From an uncultured Collinsella sp. (lineage in GTDB: Bacteria > Actinomycetota > Coriobacteriia > Coriobacteriales > Coriobacteriaceae), in NCBI GenBank assembly GCA_902492235.1, contig CABUKS010000040.1, forward strand, positions 1 to 9,923: a DNA stretch of 9,923 nucleotides. The letters run 5' to 3'. Shown piece by piece: positions 1 through 5,964 of the stretch (position 1 is the first letter of the stretch; each line of letters opens with the position of its first letter). The notes beneath the pieces were generated by a model, which ran no database searches, was not told the DNA's origin, and worked only from the letters and a program-made list of their open reading frames with translations. The translations under genes and the position numbers were made by a program.

Positions 1-42
1 CGTCGCCAGGAGGAAGAGCTCGACCTTCTCCCTGCTGTACAT
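1..42 (-). CDS. 5' end of an unidentified minus-strand gene (14 codons)
   Basis: An ATG on the minus strand at 42-40 opens a frame that stays open to the window edge and reads MYSREKVELFLLAT. A strong ribosome binding site, GGAGG, lies 5 nt before the ATG (minus strand, positions 52-48), which makes this a credible start. Only 14 residues are visible, so the product cannot be identified. The N-terminus faintly recalls the beginnings of helix-turn-helix transposases in Coriobacteriia, and the leader contains a GGACAG / GTTGGACC sequence of the kind seen at insertion-sequence ends, but this is memory-based inference. A small perfect hairpin (58-63 with 69-74) lies in the leader, 16 nt before the start codon. 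Confidence 0.55.
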   Translation of the reverse strand, partial: MYSREKVELFLLAT

Positions 43-157
43 GCGAACCTCCAGTCCGGACCGCTTCACGGTCCAACTTTCTGTCCGCACCCCCTAGGTG
101 GCGCAAACAGTCCCTATTTCACCGCAACTGCGTTGGGGTGTGACCGGGGCACAAAGA

Positions 158-218
158 TGCGGCGCCGCTTGGAGGAAAAGACCGGAAGCAAAGGTCCATT
201 CCTCCAGACGGCGCCGCA
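158..218. repeat. Long imperfect hairpin (22 of 26 positions paired)
   Basis: Arms 158-183 and 193-218 are inverted copies: 10 matched positions starting TGCGGCGCCG, a 2-nt mismatch, 8 matched, a 2-nt mismatch, then 4 matched, around a 9-nt loop (184-192). On the plus strand the stem is followed by GCTGTTTTG, on the minus strand by TCTTTGTG. Neither is a clean T-tract, so it is at best a weak bidirectional terminator. It could also be an extragenic palindrome or the debris of a mobile element next to the left-edge gene. Confidence 0.7.
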
Positions 219-389
219 GCTGTTTTGATGGTTCGGCTTTTGTCGAAGTGTCTTAGTTGAGTGCGACTGCCAGCCGAGTAGGCAAAGCGGCTCGGGGGCG
301 TGTCGCTTCCGTCACGTTCTATCAGCATACAAGACGGTTTTGGTTCTTGCTCGTGACGGAAACGGCGCGCTTCCGAGCCGTTTTAAAAG

Positions 390-421
390 AAAGGGGGCGA
401 GGTCTAGGGCACGCCCCCTTT
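390..421 (-). terminator. Intrinsic terminator of eda
   Basis: A perfect 10-bp GC-rich stem (412-421 with 390-399, arms AAAGGGGGCG and CGCCCCCTTT) with a 12-nt loop lies 18 nt past the eda stop codon. Read on the minus strand, the 3' arm runs into TTTCTTTTAAAA, a good T-tract. This ends the kdgK-eda transcription unit. Confidence 0.88.
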
Positions 422-439
422 CACGATAGAGAGCTAAAC

Positions 440-1081
440 CTAGCCGCGGACCTTTTTGACGACGTCCATGGCCTCGCGGGCAATCTGCTCGACCTTGGAG
501 AAGTCGCCGTCGGCAAACAGGGCCGGCTTAACCATCCAGGTGCCACCGCAGGCGATGATGGCGGAGGAGCTCAGGTACTCCTCGACGTTGGCGGTGCTCA
601 CGCCGCCGGTAGGCATAAAGCGGTGACCGACAAACGGAGCGGCGAGGGCCTTGATGGTGTTCAGGCCGCCATACTGGGACGCGGGGAAGAACTTGGTGAC
701 CTTGAGGCCCAGGTTCTCGGCTGCGGTGACCTCGGAGGGGGTCACGGTGCCGGGAAGGACGGGCAGGTCGATATCGATGCAGTGCTTCACGACGTCCTCG
801 TTGTAACCCGGGGAGACGATGAACTTGGCACCGGCGGCGCGGGCCTGCTCAACCTGCTCGACGGTCAGGACAGTGCCGGCGCCAACGCACATCTCGGGCT
901 CGGCCTCGGCCATAGCGGCGATGCACTCGGCGGCGCAGGCGGTGCGGAAGGTGACCTCGGCGGACTTCATGCCAGCTGCCATAAGGGCGTGGGCGAGCGG
1001 AGCGGCGTCCTCGACCTTGTCGAGCACAACGACCGGCACGATGCCCAGGGACTCAAGCGTGGTGTAGAACTGATCGAACAT
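440..1081 (-). CDS. eda: 2-keto-3-deoxy-6-phosphogluconate (KDPG) aldolase
   Basis: This is a cytoplasmic class I aldolase that cleaves KDPG to pyruvate and glyceraldehyde-3-phosphate, the last step of hexuronate breakdown and of the Entner-Doudoroff route. The protein has 213 residues, the family's usual size. Visible family motifs are AEVTFRT (E42, likely general base; R46), VGAGTVLT (T70), LPGTVTPSE (about 109-117), TKFFPAS with the Schiff-base lysine K130, and the phosphate-binding MPTGGVS near 155. I chose the ATG at 1081 because AAAGGA sits about 5-7 nt upstream and the protein then begins like other Eda proteins; the frame stays open for 15 more codons, but that extension has no better ribosome site. 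The stop is TAG. It lies 253 bp downstream of kdgK on the same strand, a wide, hairpin-filled gap, so it may be co-transcribed or have its own promoter. Confidence 0.93.
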   Translation of the reverse strand: MFDQFYTTLESLGIVPVVVLDKVEDAAPLAHALMAAGMKSAEVTFRTACAAECIAAMAEAEPEMCVGAGTVLTVEQVEQARAAGAKFIVSPGYNEDVVKHCIDIDLPVLPGTVTPSEVTAAENLGLKVTKFFPASQYGGLNTIKALAAPFVGHRFMPTGGVSTANVEEYLSSSAIIACGGTWMVKPALFADGDFSKVEQIAREAMDVVKKVRG

Positions 1082-1140
1082 GATGTTCCTTTCGATGTGT
1101 GGCGCGCATGGGCGCGTGATTGCCAAATGTGCTGGTCAGG

Positions 1141-1320
1141 AGCCGATTTTGGATTGGTTATCGGAGGCACTGCTTGGGGTTCAAGCAATTCCAAAACCGG
1201 CTGTTCGACCAGTCGTGTAGGGGATGCCAGGCAAAACCGGAATGGGACTGGTGGTTTTGCCCGGCCGGAGGAATCGGGGAGCGGGCCGCAGGGGTATGGG
1301 ATTGGAAAGCTGCGGCCCGC
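1141..1320 (-). repeat. Three consecutive hairpins in the kdgK-eda spacer
   Basis: The spacer (1082-1334) contains three separate inverted repeats. Hairpin A: 1281-1291 with 1310-1320, 11 bp perfect, starting 14 nt past the kdgK stop. Hairpin B: 1226-1238 with 1253-1265, 12 of 13 pairs, core GGCAAAACC / GGTTTTGCC. Hairpin C: 1141-1153 with 1190-1202, 12 of 13 Watson-Crick pairs, the remaining position forming G·U in minus-strand RNA, with a nested 5-bp hairpin GCTTG / CAAGC. None is followed by a T-run on the minus strand, so they are not classical terminators. They may protect the kdgK mRNA 3' end, attenuate eda, or separate two transcripts. Confidence 0.7.
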
Positions 1321-1334
1321 GGAATGGAGACGGA

Positions 1335-2369
1335 CTAGCGCGCGACGCGGGTGCCACCGTCGGCGGCGGATGCCACGGCTGCAATCTCGCCTGCGGTCAC
1401 CAAGTTGGAATCGCCCTTGATGGTGAGCTTGAGGATCGAGGCTGCAATCGCGTAGTTGACGGCGTCCTGCGGGTCAAAGTCGTTGATGAGGGCATGGACG
1501 AGGCCGGCGTTGAAAGCGTCGCCGGCGGCAACACCCTCGAGCACGTGTACGTCGTGAGCAGGGGAGAACCAGTGCTCGCCGCTCTCGGCCTCAAAGAGCA
1601 TGCCCATCCAGATGGAGCGCTCGACGCAGGAGATGTTGCGGACGACCGAGGCGACCTTCTTGCAGCCGTACTCGGCGCAGATCTGACGGGCCATCTCGAC
1701 ATAGGTGTCGCGCTCCTCGATGCCGTGGGCAAGGGAGCCGGAGACGCAGGTCATACCGAGGCCAGCAGGCGCATCCTCGTCGTTGGCGATGCAGATGTCG
1801 ACGAGCGGCAGGAGTTCCTTCATGGTGGCCTGCGATTTCTCGGGCGACCACATCTTGCCGCGATAGTTCACGTCGCACACGGTGGTGATGCCCTTGGCGC
1901 GGCAGACGGCGAGCGCCTCCTTGCAGGCGGCGGCCATCTCGTCGGAGACGGCGGGGGTCACGCCGGAGAAATAGAAGACATCGATGCCCTTGAGGATCTC
2001 GTCCCAGTCAAAAACATCGCGCTTGGCCATGTTGATGGCAGAGAACTTGCGGTCGTAGACGCAGCCGTTGCCGCGCTGCGAGGCGCCGACCTCAAACACA
2101 TAGGAGCCAAGACGGTCGCCCTGACGCACGACGCGCGTTGTGTCGACGCCGTAGGCCTTCAGCGAGCGCAGCGCGCACTCGCCTAGGCGGTTGGCCGGAA
2201 CAACGGAGACGTAAGCGGCCTTGTCGCCCTGGTAGGCCAGGGAAAGCGCAGTGTTGGCCTCGGCGCCGCCGTAGCGGACGTCAAACTCGGTTGCCTGCTC
2301 AATACGCAGGTGGTCTTTGGGCGAGAGTCTCATCATGATCTCGCCGAAGGTAAGAACCGTTTTACCCAT
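1335..2369 (-). CDS. kdgK: 2-keto-3-deoxygluconate kinase (PfkB/ribokinase family)
   Basis: This kinase phosphorylates 2-keto-3-deoxygluconate with ATP to KDPG, the substrate of the Eda protein encoded just downstream. At 344 residues it is slightly longer than typical KDG kinases (about 310-340). PfkB-family features are the N-terminal GEIMMRLSP, the substrate-binding GGAEANTALSLA (34-45), a DVNYRGKMW segment (167-175) matching the DxNYRxxLW of KDG kinases, and the C-terminal GVAAGDAFNAGL with catalytic base D284 and anion hole. I chose the ATG at 2369 because AAAGGAG lies 9 nt upstream and the product then starts GKTVLTFGE as expected; a 21-codon longer frame begins inside the leader hairpin and is unlikely. 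The substrate could be another 2-keto-3-deoxy sugar acid, but pairing with eda and a LacI regulator supports KDG. Expression is probably controlled by the divergent regulator at the operators at 2474-2500. Confidence 0.88.
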   Translation of the reverse strand: MGKTVLTFGEIMMRLSPKDHLRIEQATEFDVRYGGAEANTALSLAYQGDKAAYVSVVPANRLGECALRSLKAYGVDTTRVVRQGDRLGSYVFEVGASQRGNGCVYDRKFSAINMAKRDVFDWDEILKGIDVFYFSGVTPAVSDEMAAACKEALAVCRAKGITTVCDVNYRGKMWSPEKSQATMKELLPLVDICIANDEDAPAGLGMTCVSGSLAHGIEERDTYVEMARQICAEYGCKKVASVVRNISCVERSIWMGMLFEAESGEHWFSPAHDVHVLEGVAAGDAFNAGLVHALINDFDPQDAVNYAIAASILKLTIKGDSNLVTAGEIAAVASAADGGTRVAR

Positions 2370-2411
2370 GGTCGCGCAGCTCCTTTTACTCGTGCGTACA
2401 CCTTTGATATG

Positions 2412-2469
2412 GCGTTGGCACGCAGGTGCCAAGACGGTAGGGTGCGTCTTTGCACCTGCGTGCCAACGC
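2412..2469 (-). repeat. Very long hairpin in the kdgK leader
   Basis: Arms 2412-2436 and 2445-2469 are inverted copies over 25 positions with one mismatch (2430 against 2451) and an 8-nt loop. The outer 18 bp are perfect. The left arm also contains its own palindrome (TTGGCAC 2415-2421 with GTGCCAA 2426-2432), so the RNA could fold as one long stem or as two short ones. No T-tract follows on either strand, so it is not a simple terminator. It lies between the kdgK start codon (43 bp away) and the operators (5 bp away), hence within the kdgK 5' untranslated region if the promoter proposed at 2512-2538 is right. Confidence 0.85.
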
Positions 2470-2473
2470 TCGC

Positions 2474-2500
2474 CGAAATCGGTTTACGAAATCGGTTTCG
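2474..2500. promoter_or_regulatory. Tandem LacI-family operators
   Basis: CGAAATCGGTTT occurs twice in direct repeat at 2474-2485 and 2487-2498 with a 13-bp period. The second copy extends to a near-perfect palindrome, CGAAATCGGTTTCG (2487-2500), centred on CG with one mismatched pair. A/T arms around a central CG are the signature of LacI-family operators. The site sits between divergent kdgK and the LacI-type gene and partly overlaps the likely promoters, so it probably serves repression of kdgK-eda and autoregulation. The effector (KDG or KDPG would be natural) is inferred. Confidence 0.72.
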
Positions 2501-2511
2501 TTTCGAGTTGT

Positions 2512-2538
2512 AGTATACTCACCTACAGCGTTTTGCAA
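2512..2538. promoter_or_regulatory. Putative divergent promoter region with a symmetric -10 box
   Basis: AGTATACT at 2512-2519 is a perfect palindrome and gives a TATACT hexamer (5 of 6 to TATAAT) on both strands. On the minus strand, TTGCAA at 2538-2533 is a possible -35 with a short 15-nt spacer, placing the kdgK start near 2505, just upstream of the operators. On the plus strand the corresponding -35 would fall inside the operators and is poorly conserved. Assignment is by consensus matching only. Confidence 0.42.
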
Positions 2539-2603
2539 CCGAGATTTTTAAAAAAATGCCTAAAATGGCTCAGATCGCCGACAATTGGGAAACGGGGTGC
2601 GTT

Positions 2604-3626
2604 ATGGCGCAGATGAGAATCAAGGACATTGCCGCCGAGGCGGGCGTGAGCCCGGCCACGGTCTCGCGCTATCTCAACAACCGCCCCGGGCAAATGACCG
2701 AGGAGACCCGTGCTCGCATCGCGGCAGTTATCGAGCGCACCGGCTATCGCCCACGTGCCGCCGCGCGCAATCTGCGCAGCTCGCGTACGAACCTCATCGG
2801 TGTGATTCTGGCTGACATCGCCAACCCGTTCTCGAGCGCCATGCTCGAGGGCCTTTCCGCCAGCGCCGCGGCGCGCGGCTGCTCGCTCATGACGGCCATT
2901 AGCGGCAACGACCCCGCTAAGGAAGCGGAGTCGCTCACCAGACTTATCGATGCCGGCGTGGACGGCCTGGTCGTCAACACCTGCGGAGGCAATGACGAGG
3001 CGATCGCCGCGGTAGCGGGACGTCTGCCCGTCGTGCTGCTCGACCGCGACGTTGCCGACGGCGGTGTTGACCTGGTGACATCTAACAACCGTGAGCTGGT
3101 CGCCGGCTTGGTAGACGCCTTGGCAGCTGCGGGCAGCGAGCGTCTGTGCCTGCTCACCGAGGCAAGCGACGATAGCCCCGTGCGTCGAGAGCGCGCCGAG
3201 GCCTTTGCCGACGAGCTTTCGCGCCGCGGCCTTGCGGGCGAGGTCGTCACCCTGGCCGACGGTGGCGCCACGGGCGTTGGCCGTTTGGACAAGACCATCC
3301 GCGACTACGCGGGCAAAAGGCTCGGCCTTATCGCCGTCAACGGCCTGGTTTTCCTGCGTCTGACCGAGGCGCTGGCGCAGCTTGGTCCCTCGCTGCCGGC
3401 GGGGCTCAAAATCGCGACGTTTGACGACTACCCCTGGAACCATGTGCTCTTTGGCGGCGTCACCACGGCCGCGCAGGACACCCTCACCATTGCCGAGCGC
3501 GTAGTCGAGCGCCTTTCCGAGCGCATCGACGTCGTTACCACCACCGTGGGCGAGGCCGCAAAGCTGGCGCCCAAACGCATCGAGATCCCCGGCCACATCG
3601 AACACCGCGCATCAACCTCGCGCTAG
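2604..3626 (+). CDS. LacI-family transcriptional regulator (KdgR-like)
   Basis: This is a 340-residue repressor of standard LacI length. An N-terminal helix-turn-helix (RIKDIAAEAGVSPATVSRYL, about 5-24) is followed by the hinge helix RAAARNLRSSRT with the minor-groove leucine L57, then a periplasmic-binding-protein-like sensor domain beginning NLIGVILADIANPFSS. FDDYPWN near the C-terminus is the usual FDD effector/dimer segment. I chose the ATG at 2604 because a GGGGTG lies about 4 nt upstream and little sequence precedes the domain. Earlier ATGs at 2556 and 2565 follow an A/T run with no ribosome site; ATG at 2613 is a further alternative. It is divergent from kdgK-eda and faces tandem LacI-type operators, so it probably represses that pathway and itself. 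The ligand is not readable from sequence. The gene ends without a clear terminator; a T6 run lies at 3658-3663. Confidence 0.9.
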   Translation: MAQMRIKDIAAEAGVSPATVSRYLNNRPGQMTEETRARIAAVIERTGYRPRAAARNLRSSRTNLIGVILADIANPFSSAMLEGLSASAAARGCSLMTAISGNDPAKEAESLTRLIDAGVDGLVVNTCGGNDEAIAAVAGRLPVVLLDRDVADGGVDLVTSNNRELVAGLVDALAAAGSERLCLLTEASDDSPVRRERAEAFADELSRRGLAGEVVTLADGGATGVGRLDKTIRDYAGKRLGLIAVNGLVFLRLTEALAQLGPSLPAGLKIATFDDYPWNHVLFGGVTTAAQDTLTIAERVVERLSERIDVVTTTVGEAAKLAPKRIEIPGHIEHRASTSR

Positions 3627-3700
3627 CAACTCGTTCGCAACTGCCTGTTCGCACACGTTTTTTGAGCGCTTGATACGCTTTAACCCTGCGGAAACATTTT

Positions 3701-3721
3701 TCTGCGATAGTATCTGCGATA
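3701..3721 (+). repeat. 9-bp direct repeat in the glnA leader/promoter region
   Basis: TCTGCGATA occurs at 3701-3709 and again at 3713-3721, 12 bp apart, 40-60 bp before the glutamine synthetase start. Another direct repeat, GTTCGCA, occurs at 3633-3639 and 3647-3653. Near-helical spacing suits a regulator binding site, but I find no clear match to a known nitrogen-regulator box, and no convincing -35/-10 pair can be fixed here. Confidence 0.4.
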
Positions 3722-3760
3722 TAGACCAGTCGAAACCCGCCCGAAAGAAAGGGGAGCGAC

Positions 3761-5098
3761 ATGAACCAGCAGAACATCGATTACGTACTCCGCTCCGTAG
3801 AGCAGCGTGACATCCGCTTTGTGCGTCTGTGGTTTGTCGACATTCTCGGCCGCCTCAAGAACTTTGCCATTAGCCCCGAGGACCTCGAGGTCGCTTTTGA
3901 GGAGGGTATTGGCTTTGACGGCTCCGCCATCGAGGGCTTTGCCACGCCCGAGGAAGCCGACATGCTGGCGTTTCCCGATGCTTCGACCTTCCAGATTTTG
4001 CCGTGGCGCCCGAGCCACAACGGCGTCGCCCGCGTGTTCTGCGATGTGTGCACCCCCGACCGCAAGCCCTTCGCCGGCGATCCGCGCGATGCGTTGCGCC
4101 GCATGTTCTATAAGGCCGAGAAGGCTGGCTACCTGCTCAACGTGGGCGCCGAGCTGGAGTATTACTACTTCCCCGACGAGCACACCCCCGAGCCGCTCGA
4201 CAACGTGGGCTACTTCGATCTTTCGGTGAGCGATGCCGCTCGCGACCTGCGCCGCAACACGGTCCTCACGCTCGAGAAGATGTCCGTGCCCGTGGAGTAC
4301 ACCTTCCACGCCGCCGGCCGCTCGCAGCACGGCATGAGCCTGCGCCACGCCGAGGCCCTGAGCATGTCCGACGCCATCACCACGGCCAAACTCATCATTA
4401 AGCAGCAGGCTTACGAGAGCGGGTGCCACGCCTCCTTTATGCCCAAGCCGTTGGCGGGCGAGGACGGCAGCGCTATGTTCCTGTGCCAGTCGCTATTCGA
4501 CCACGACGGCAACAACGTCTTTTGGGGCGAGGACGACGAGAAGTACCACCTCTCCGATATCGCCAAGCACTACATGGCCGGCATCTTGGCGCACGCGCGC
4601 GAGATCAGCGCCATCACTAACCCCACGGTCAACTCGTACAAGCGCATCACCACGGGCGGCGACTCCGTGCCGCAGTACGCCACGTGGGGCCTGCGCAACC
4701 GCGCGAGTATGGTCCGCATTCCGGTCTACAAGCCCGGCAAGCAGCTGTCCACGCGCATCGAGCTTCGCAGCCCCGACCCCATGGCCAACCCGTACCTGGT
4801 CAACGCCGTCACGCTGGCGGCTGGTCTGGACGGCATCGAGCGCAAGCTGGAGCTCCCGCCCGAGGCAACGGCTGAGACGCTCAAGCTTACCGACCGTCAG
4901 ATGGTCGAGGCCGGCTACACGCCGCTGCCGCGCTCGCTCAAAGAGGCGCTCGACGTGTTTGAGGACTCGCAGTTTATGAAGGATGCCCTCGGCGAGCACA
5001 TCCACAGCTTCTTCCTCAAAAAGAAGCGCGACGAGTGGCATAAGTTTGAGTCTACGATCACCGAGTGGGAGATTAAGCACTACCTGGCGAACTCCTAA
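3761..5098 (+). CDS. glnA: Glutamine synthetase type I homologue, GlnA2-like, with altered metal site
   Basis: At 445 residues it matches the short GSI forms without the adenylylation loop, and its N-terminus (RDIRFVRLWFVDILG) resembles actinobacterial GlnA2. The beta-grasp N-domain contains GFDGSAIEGF (51-60). In the catalytic domain are ELE (E131, E133, metal ligands), SFMPKP, NPTVNSYKR (287-295), NRASMVRIP and STRIELRSPDP (E334, metal ligand). However, the usual HHEVxPGQxEID segment reads FHAAGRSQHGMS: the two metal-ligand glutamates (E212 and E220 in Salmonella GS) are A184 and G191. The usual SGMH reads SAMF, so the ligand histidine (H269) is F240. The frame is intact, so these are not sequencing frameshifts. 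It may have a different reaction, such as gamma-glutamylation of another amine, or be a non-catalytic sensor. The ATG at 3761 follows AAAGGGGAG at 4 nt. A regulator gene lies 50 bp downstream. Confidence 0.85.
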   Translation: MNQQNIDYVLRSVEQRDIRFVRLWFVDILGRLKNFAISPEDLEVAFEEGIGFDGSAIEGFATPEEADMLAFPDASTFQILPWRPSHNGVARVFCDVCTPDRKPFAGDPRDALRRMFYKAEKAGYLLNVGAELEYYYFPDEHTPEPLDNVGYFDLSVSDAARDLRRNTVLTLEKMSVPVEYTFHAAGRSQHGMSLRHAEALSMSDAITTAKLIIKQQAYESGCHASFMPKPLAGEDGSAMFLCQSLFDHDGNNVFWGEDDEKYHLSDIAKHYMAGILAHAREISAITNPTVNSYKRITTGGDSVPQYATWGLRNRASMVRIPVYKPGKQLSTRIELRSPDPMANPYLVNAVTLAAGLDGIERKLELPPEATAETLKLTDRQMVEAGYTPLPRSLKEALDVFEDSQFMKDALGEHIHSFFLKKKRDEWHKFESTITEWEIKHYLANS

Positions 5099-5148
5099 TC
5101 GCGCTGGCTTGTTTCAGTACGATTGAGCTCATTTCCTTGGAGGCCGAT

Positions 5149-5811
5149 ATGTCCGAAAAGAGTGCCCTGTTCATGGCGCGCACGACGCGCTTCCACGAGT
5201 TTGCCCGCAGCTTGACGACCACCCTGGGTGTCGAGGTGAGCCTGGCAACTCCCGATTCGCCGACTGCGGCGCACGACTTTGACCTGCTGATCCTCGATTC
5301 CGATGGCATCCGCAGCGACCGCATCGATCAGATTGCCAAGTGGCTTGACGATCGCGGCGGCGTCCCCATGTTGGTGATCGTCGACGACGAGGCGCTCGGC
5401 ACCCTGCGCCTGCCGAATCACGCGCATGCCGACTTTGTATGCCCCACGGCGACGCCCAACGAGCTTAAGGCTCGTGCACAGCGCCTGATGGGCGAGGAGG
5501 AGACCGTCACCGCCGACGATGTGCTCAACATCGATAACCTCGAGATCAACCTGGCCACCTACCAGGTGACGCTCGACGATGAGCCCATCGACCTGACGCT
5601 GATGGAGTACTCGCTGCTGAGCTTTTTGGCGACGCACCCCAACCGCGCCTACAGCCGCGAGGTGCTGCTGCACCGCGTGTGGGGCTTTGAGTACTGCGGC
5701 GGCACGCGCACCGTCGACGTGCACATCCGACGCATCCGCTCCAAGGTGGGCCCGCAGATCGCGGCACACATCACCACCGTCCGCGGCGTGGGCTATCTAT
5801 TTAAGGACTAG
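5149..5811 (+). CDS. OmpR/PhoB-type regulator with degenerate receiver (GlnR-like)
   Basis: The 220-residue protein has a C-terminal winged-helix DNA-binding domain (about 128-218) with LTLMEYSLLSFLATHPNRAYSR, the recognition region around RTVDVHIRRIRSKV and the final VRGVGYLF hairpin. The N-terminal half looks like a receiver fold (LLILDSD around D50, then VPMLVIVDD), but the acidic pair expected after the first strand is absent (ALFMART), and the invariant KP lysine position reads CPTATP. It is therefore probably not phosphorylated in the usual way, like the orphan regulator GlnR of actinomycetes. Adjacency to a glutamine synthetase homologue supports a nitrogen role, but the target genes are unknown. 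The ATG at 5149 has GGAGG 5 nt upstream; a start 4 codons earlier is less likely. No histidine kinase gene is nearby. Co-transcribed with the upstream gene, most likely. Confidence 0.82.
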   Translation: MSEKSALFMARTTRFHEFARSLTTTLGVEVSLATPDSPTAAHDFDLLILDSDGIRSDRIDQIAKWLDDRGGVPMLVIVDDEALGTLRLPNHAHADFVCPTATPNELKARAQRLMGEEETVTADDVLNIDNLEINLATYQVTLDDEPIDLTLMEYSLLSFLATHPNRAYSREVLLHRVWGFEYCGGTRTVDVHIRRIRSKVGPQIAAHITTVRGVGYLFKD

Positions 5812-5815
5812 ATTT

Positions 5816-5852
5816 CCACCACAAAGGGGGCAGGCACCTTCGTGGTGGTTTT
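5816..5852 (+). terminator. Intrinsic terminator after the GlnR-like gene
   Basis: CCACCAC (5816-5822) pairs with GTGGTGG (5842-5848), and after one mismatch AAGG (5824-5827) pairs with CCTT (5837-5840), giving 11 pairs followed by TTTT. It starts 4 nt past the stop codon. Confidence 0.75.
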
Positions 5853-5964
5853 GCCGTAGGCCGGGTCCTTTTGGGCCTGCAATAGAACTTAAGCCTTCCT
5901 AAAAGATTGCGTTCTCATACACGTTCGCCCGCATATTGGGGTACAACTCAACGTGAACAATGAT

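Larger units (their letters stand above)
43..439. other. Gene-free 0.4-kb spacer with several inverted repeats
   Basis: No convincing gene lies between the left-edge gene and eda. The stretch holds the leader of the left-edge gene (43-75 or so), a long imperfect hairpin (158-218), a 10-bp perfect inverted repeat with a 35-nt gap (307-316 with 352-361), a 7-bp hairpin followed by TTTT on the plus strand (360-366 with 377-383), and the eda terminator (390-421). The plus-strand frame crossing this region and the short minus frame at 119-328 have no recognisable domain or ribosome binding site. Its base composition is less GC-rich than the flanking genes in places, consistent with an untranslated or formerly mobile region. 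Confidence 0.6.

Noticed and set aside
119..328. 69-codon minus-strand frame in the left intergenic region
   Set aside because: It spans the 158-218 hairpin, has no clear ribosome binding site, and its composition gives no protein-like signal.
1082..1126. Fifteen-codon N-terminal extension of eda
   Set aside because: The internal ATG at 1081 has a good AAAGGA site and gives the normal family length; the extension matches nothing in KDPG aldolases.
257..2186. Long plus-strand frames opposite eda and kdgK (257-1420 and 1224-2186)
   Set aside because: Both overlap well-supported minus-strand enzymes, have Gly/Asp/Leu/His-rich antisense composition, and lack ribosome binding sites.
2523..3605. 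360-codon open frame on the minus strand opposite the LacI-type gene
   Set aside because: The plus strand encodes a clear LacI-family protein. The antisense frame is compositionally biased and would run into the divergent promoter region.
3680..5769. Minus-strand frames opposite the GS homologue and the regulator
   Set aside because: They are shadows of high-GC coding sequence with no recognisable motif; the plus-strand genes have good ribosome sites and family motifs.
5920..5955. CACGTT / AACGTG inverted repeat upstream of htrA as an operator
   Set aside because: Only 6 bp per arm with a 24-bp gap, within what chance would give in a window of this size.
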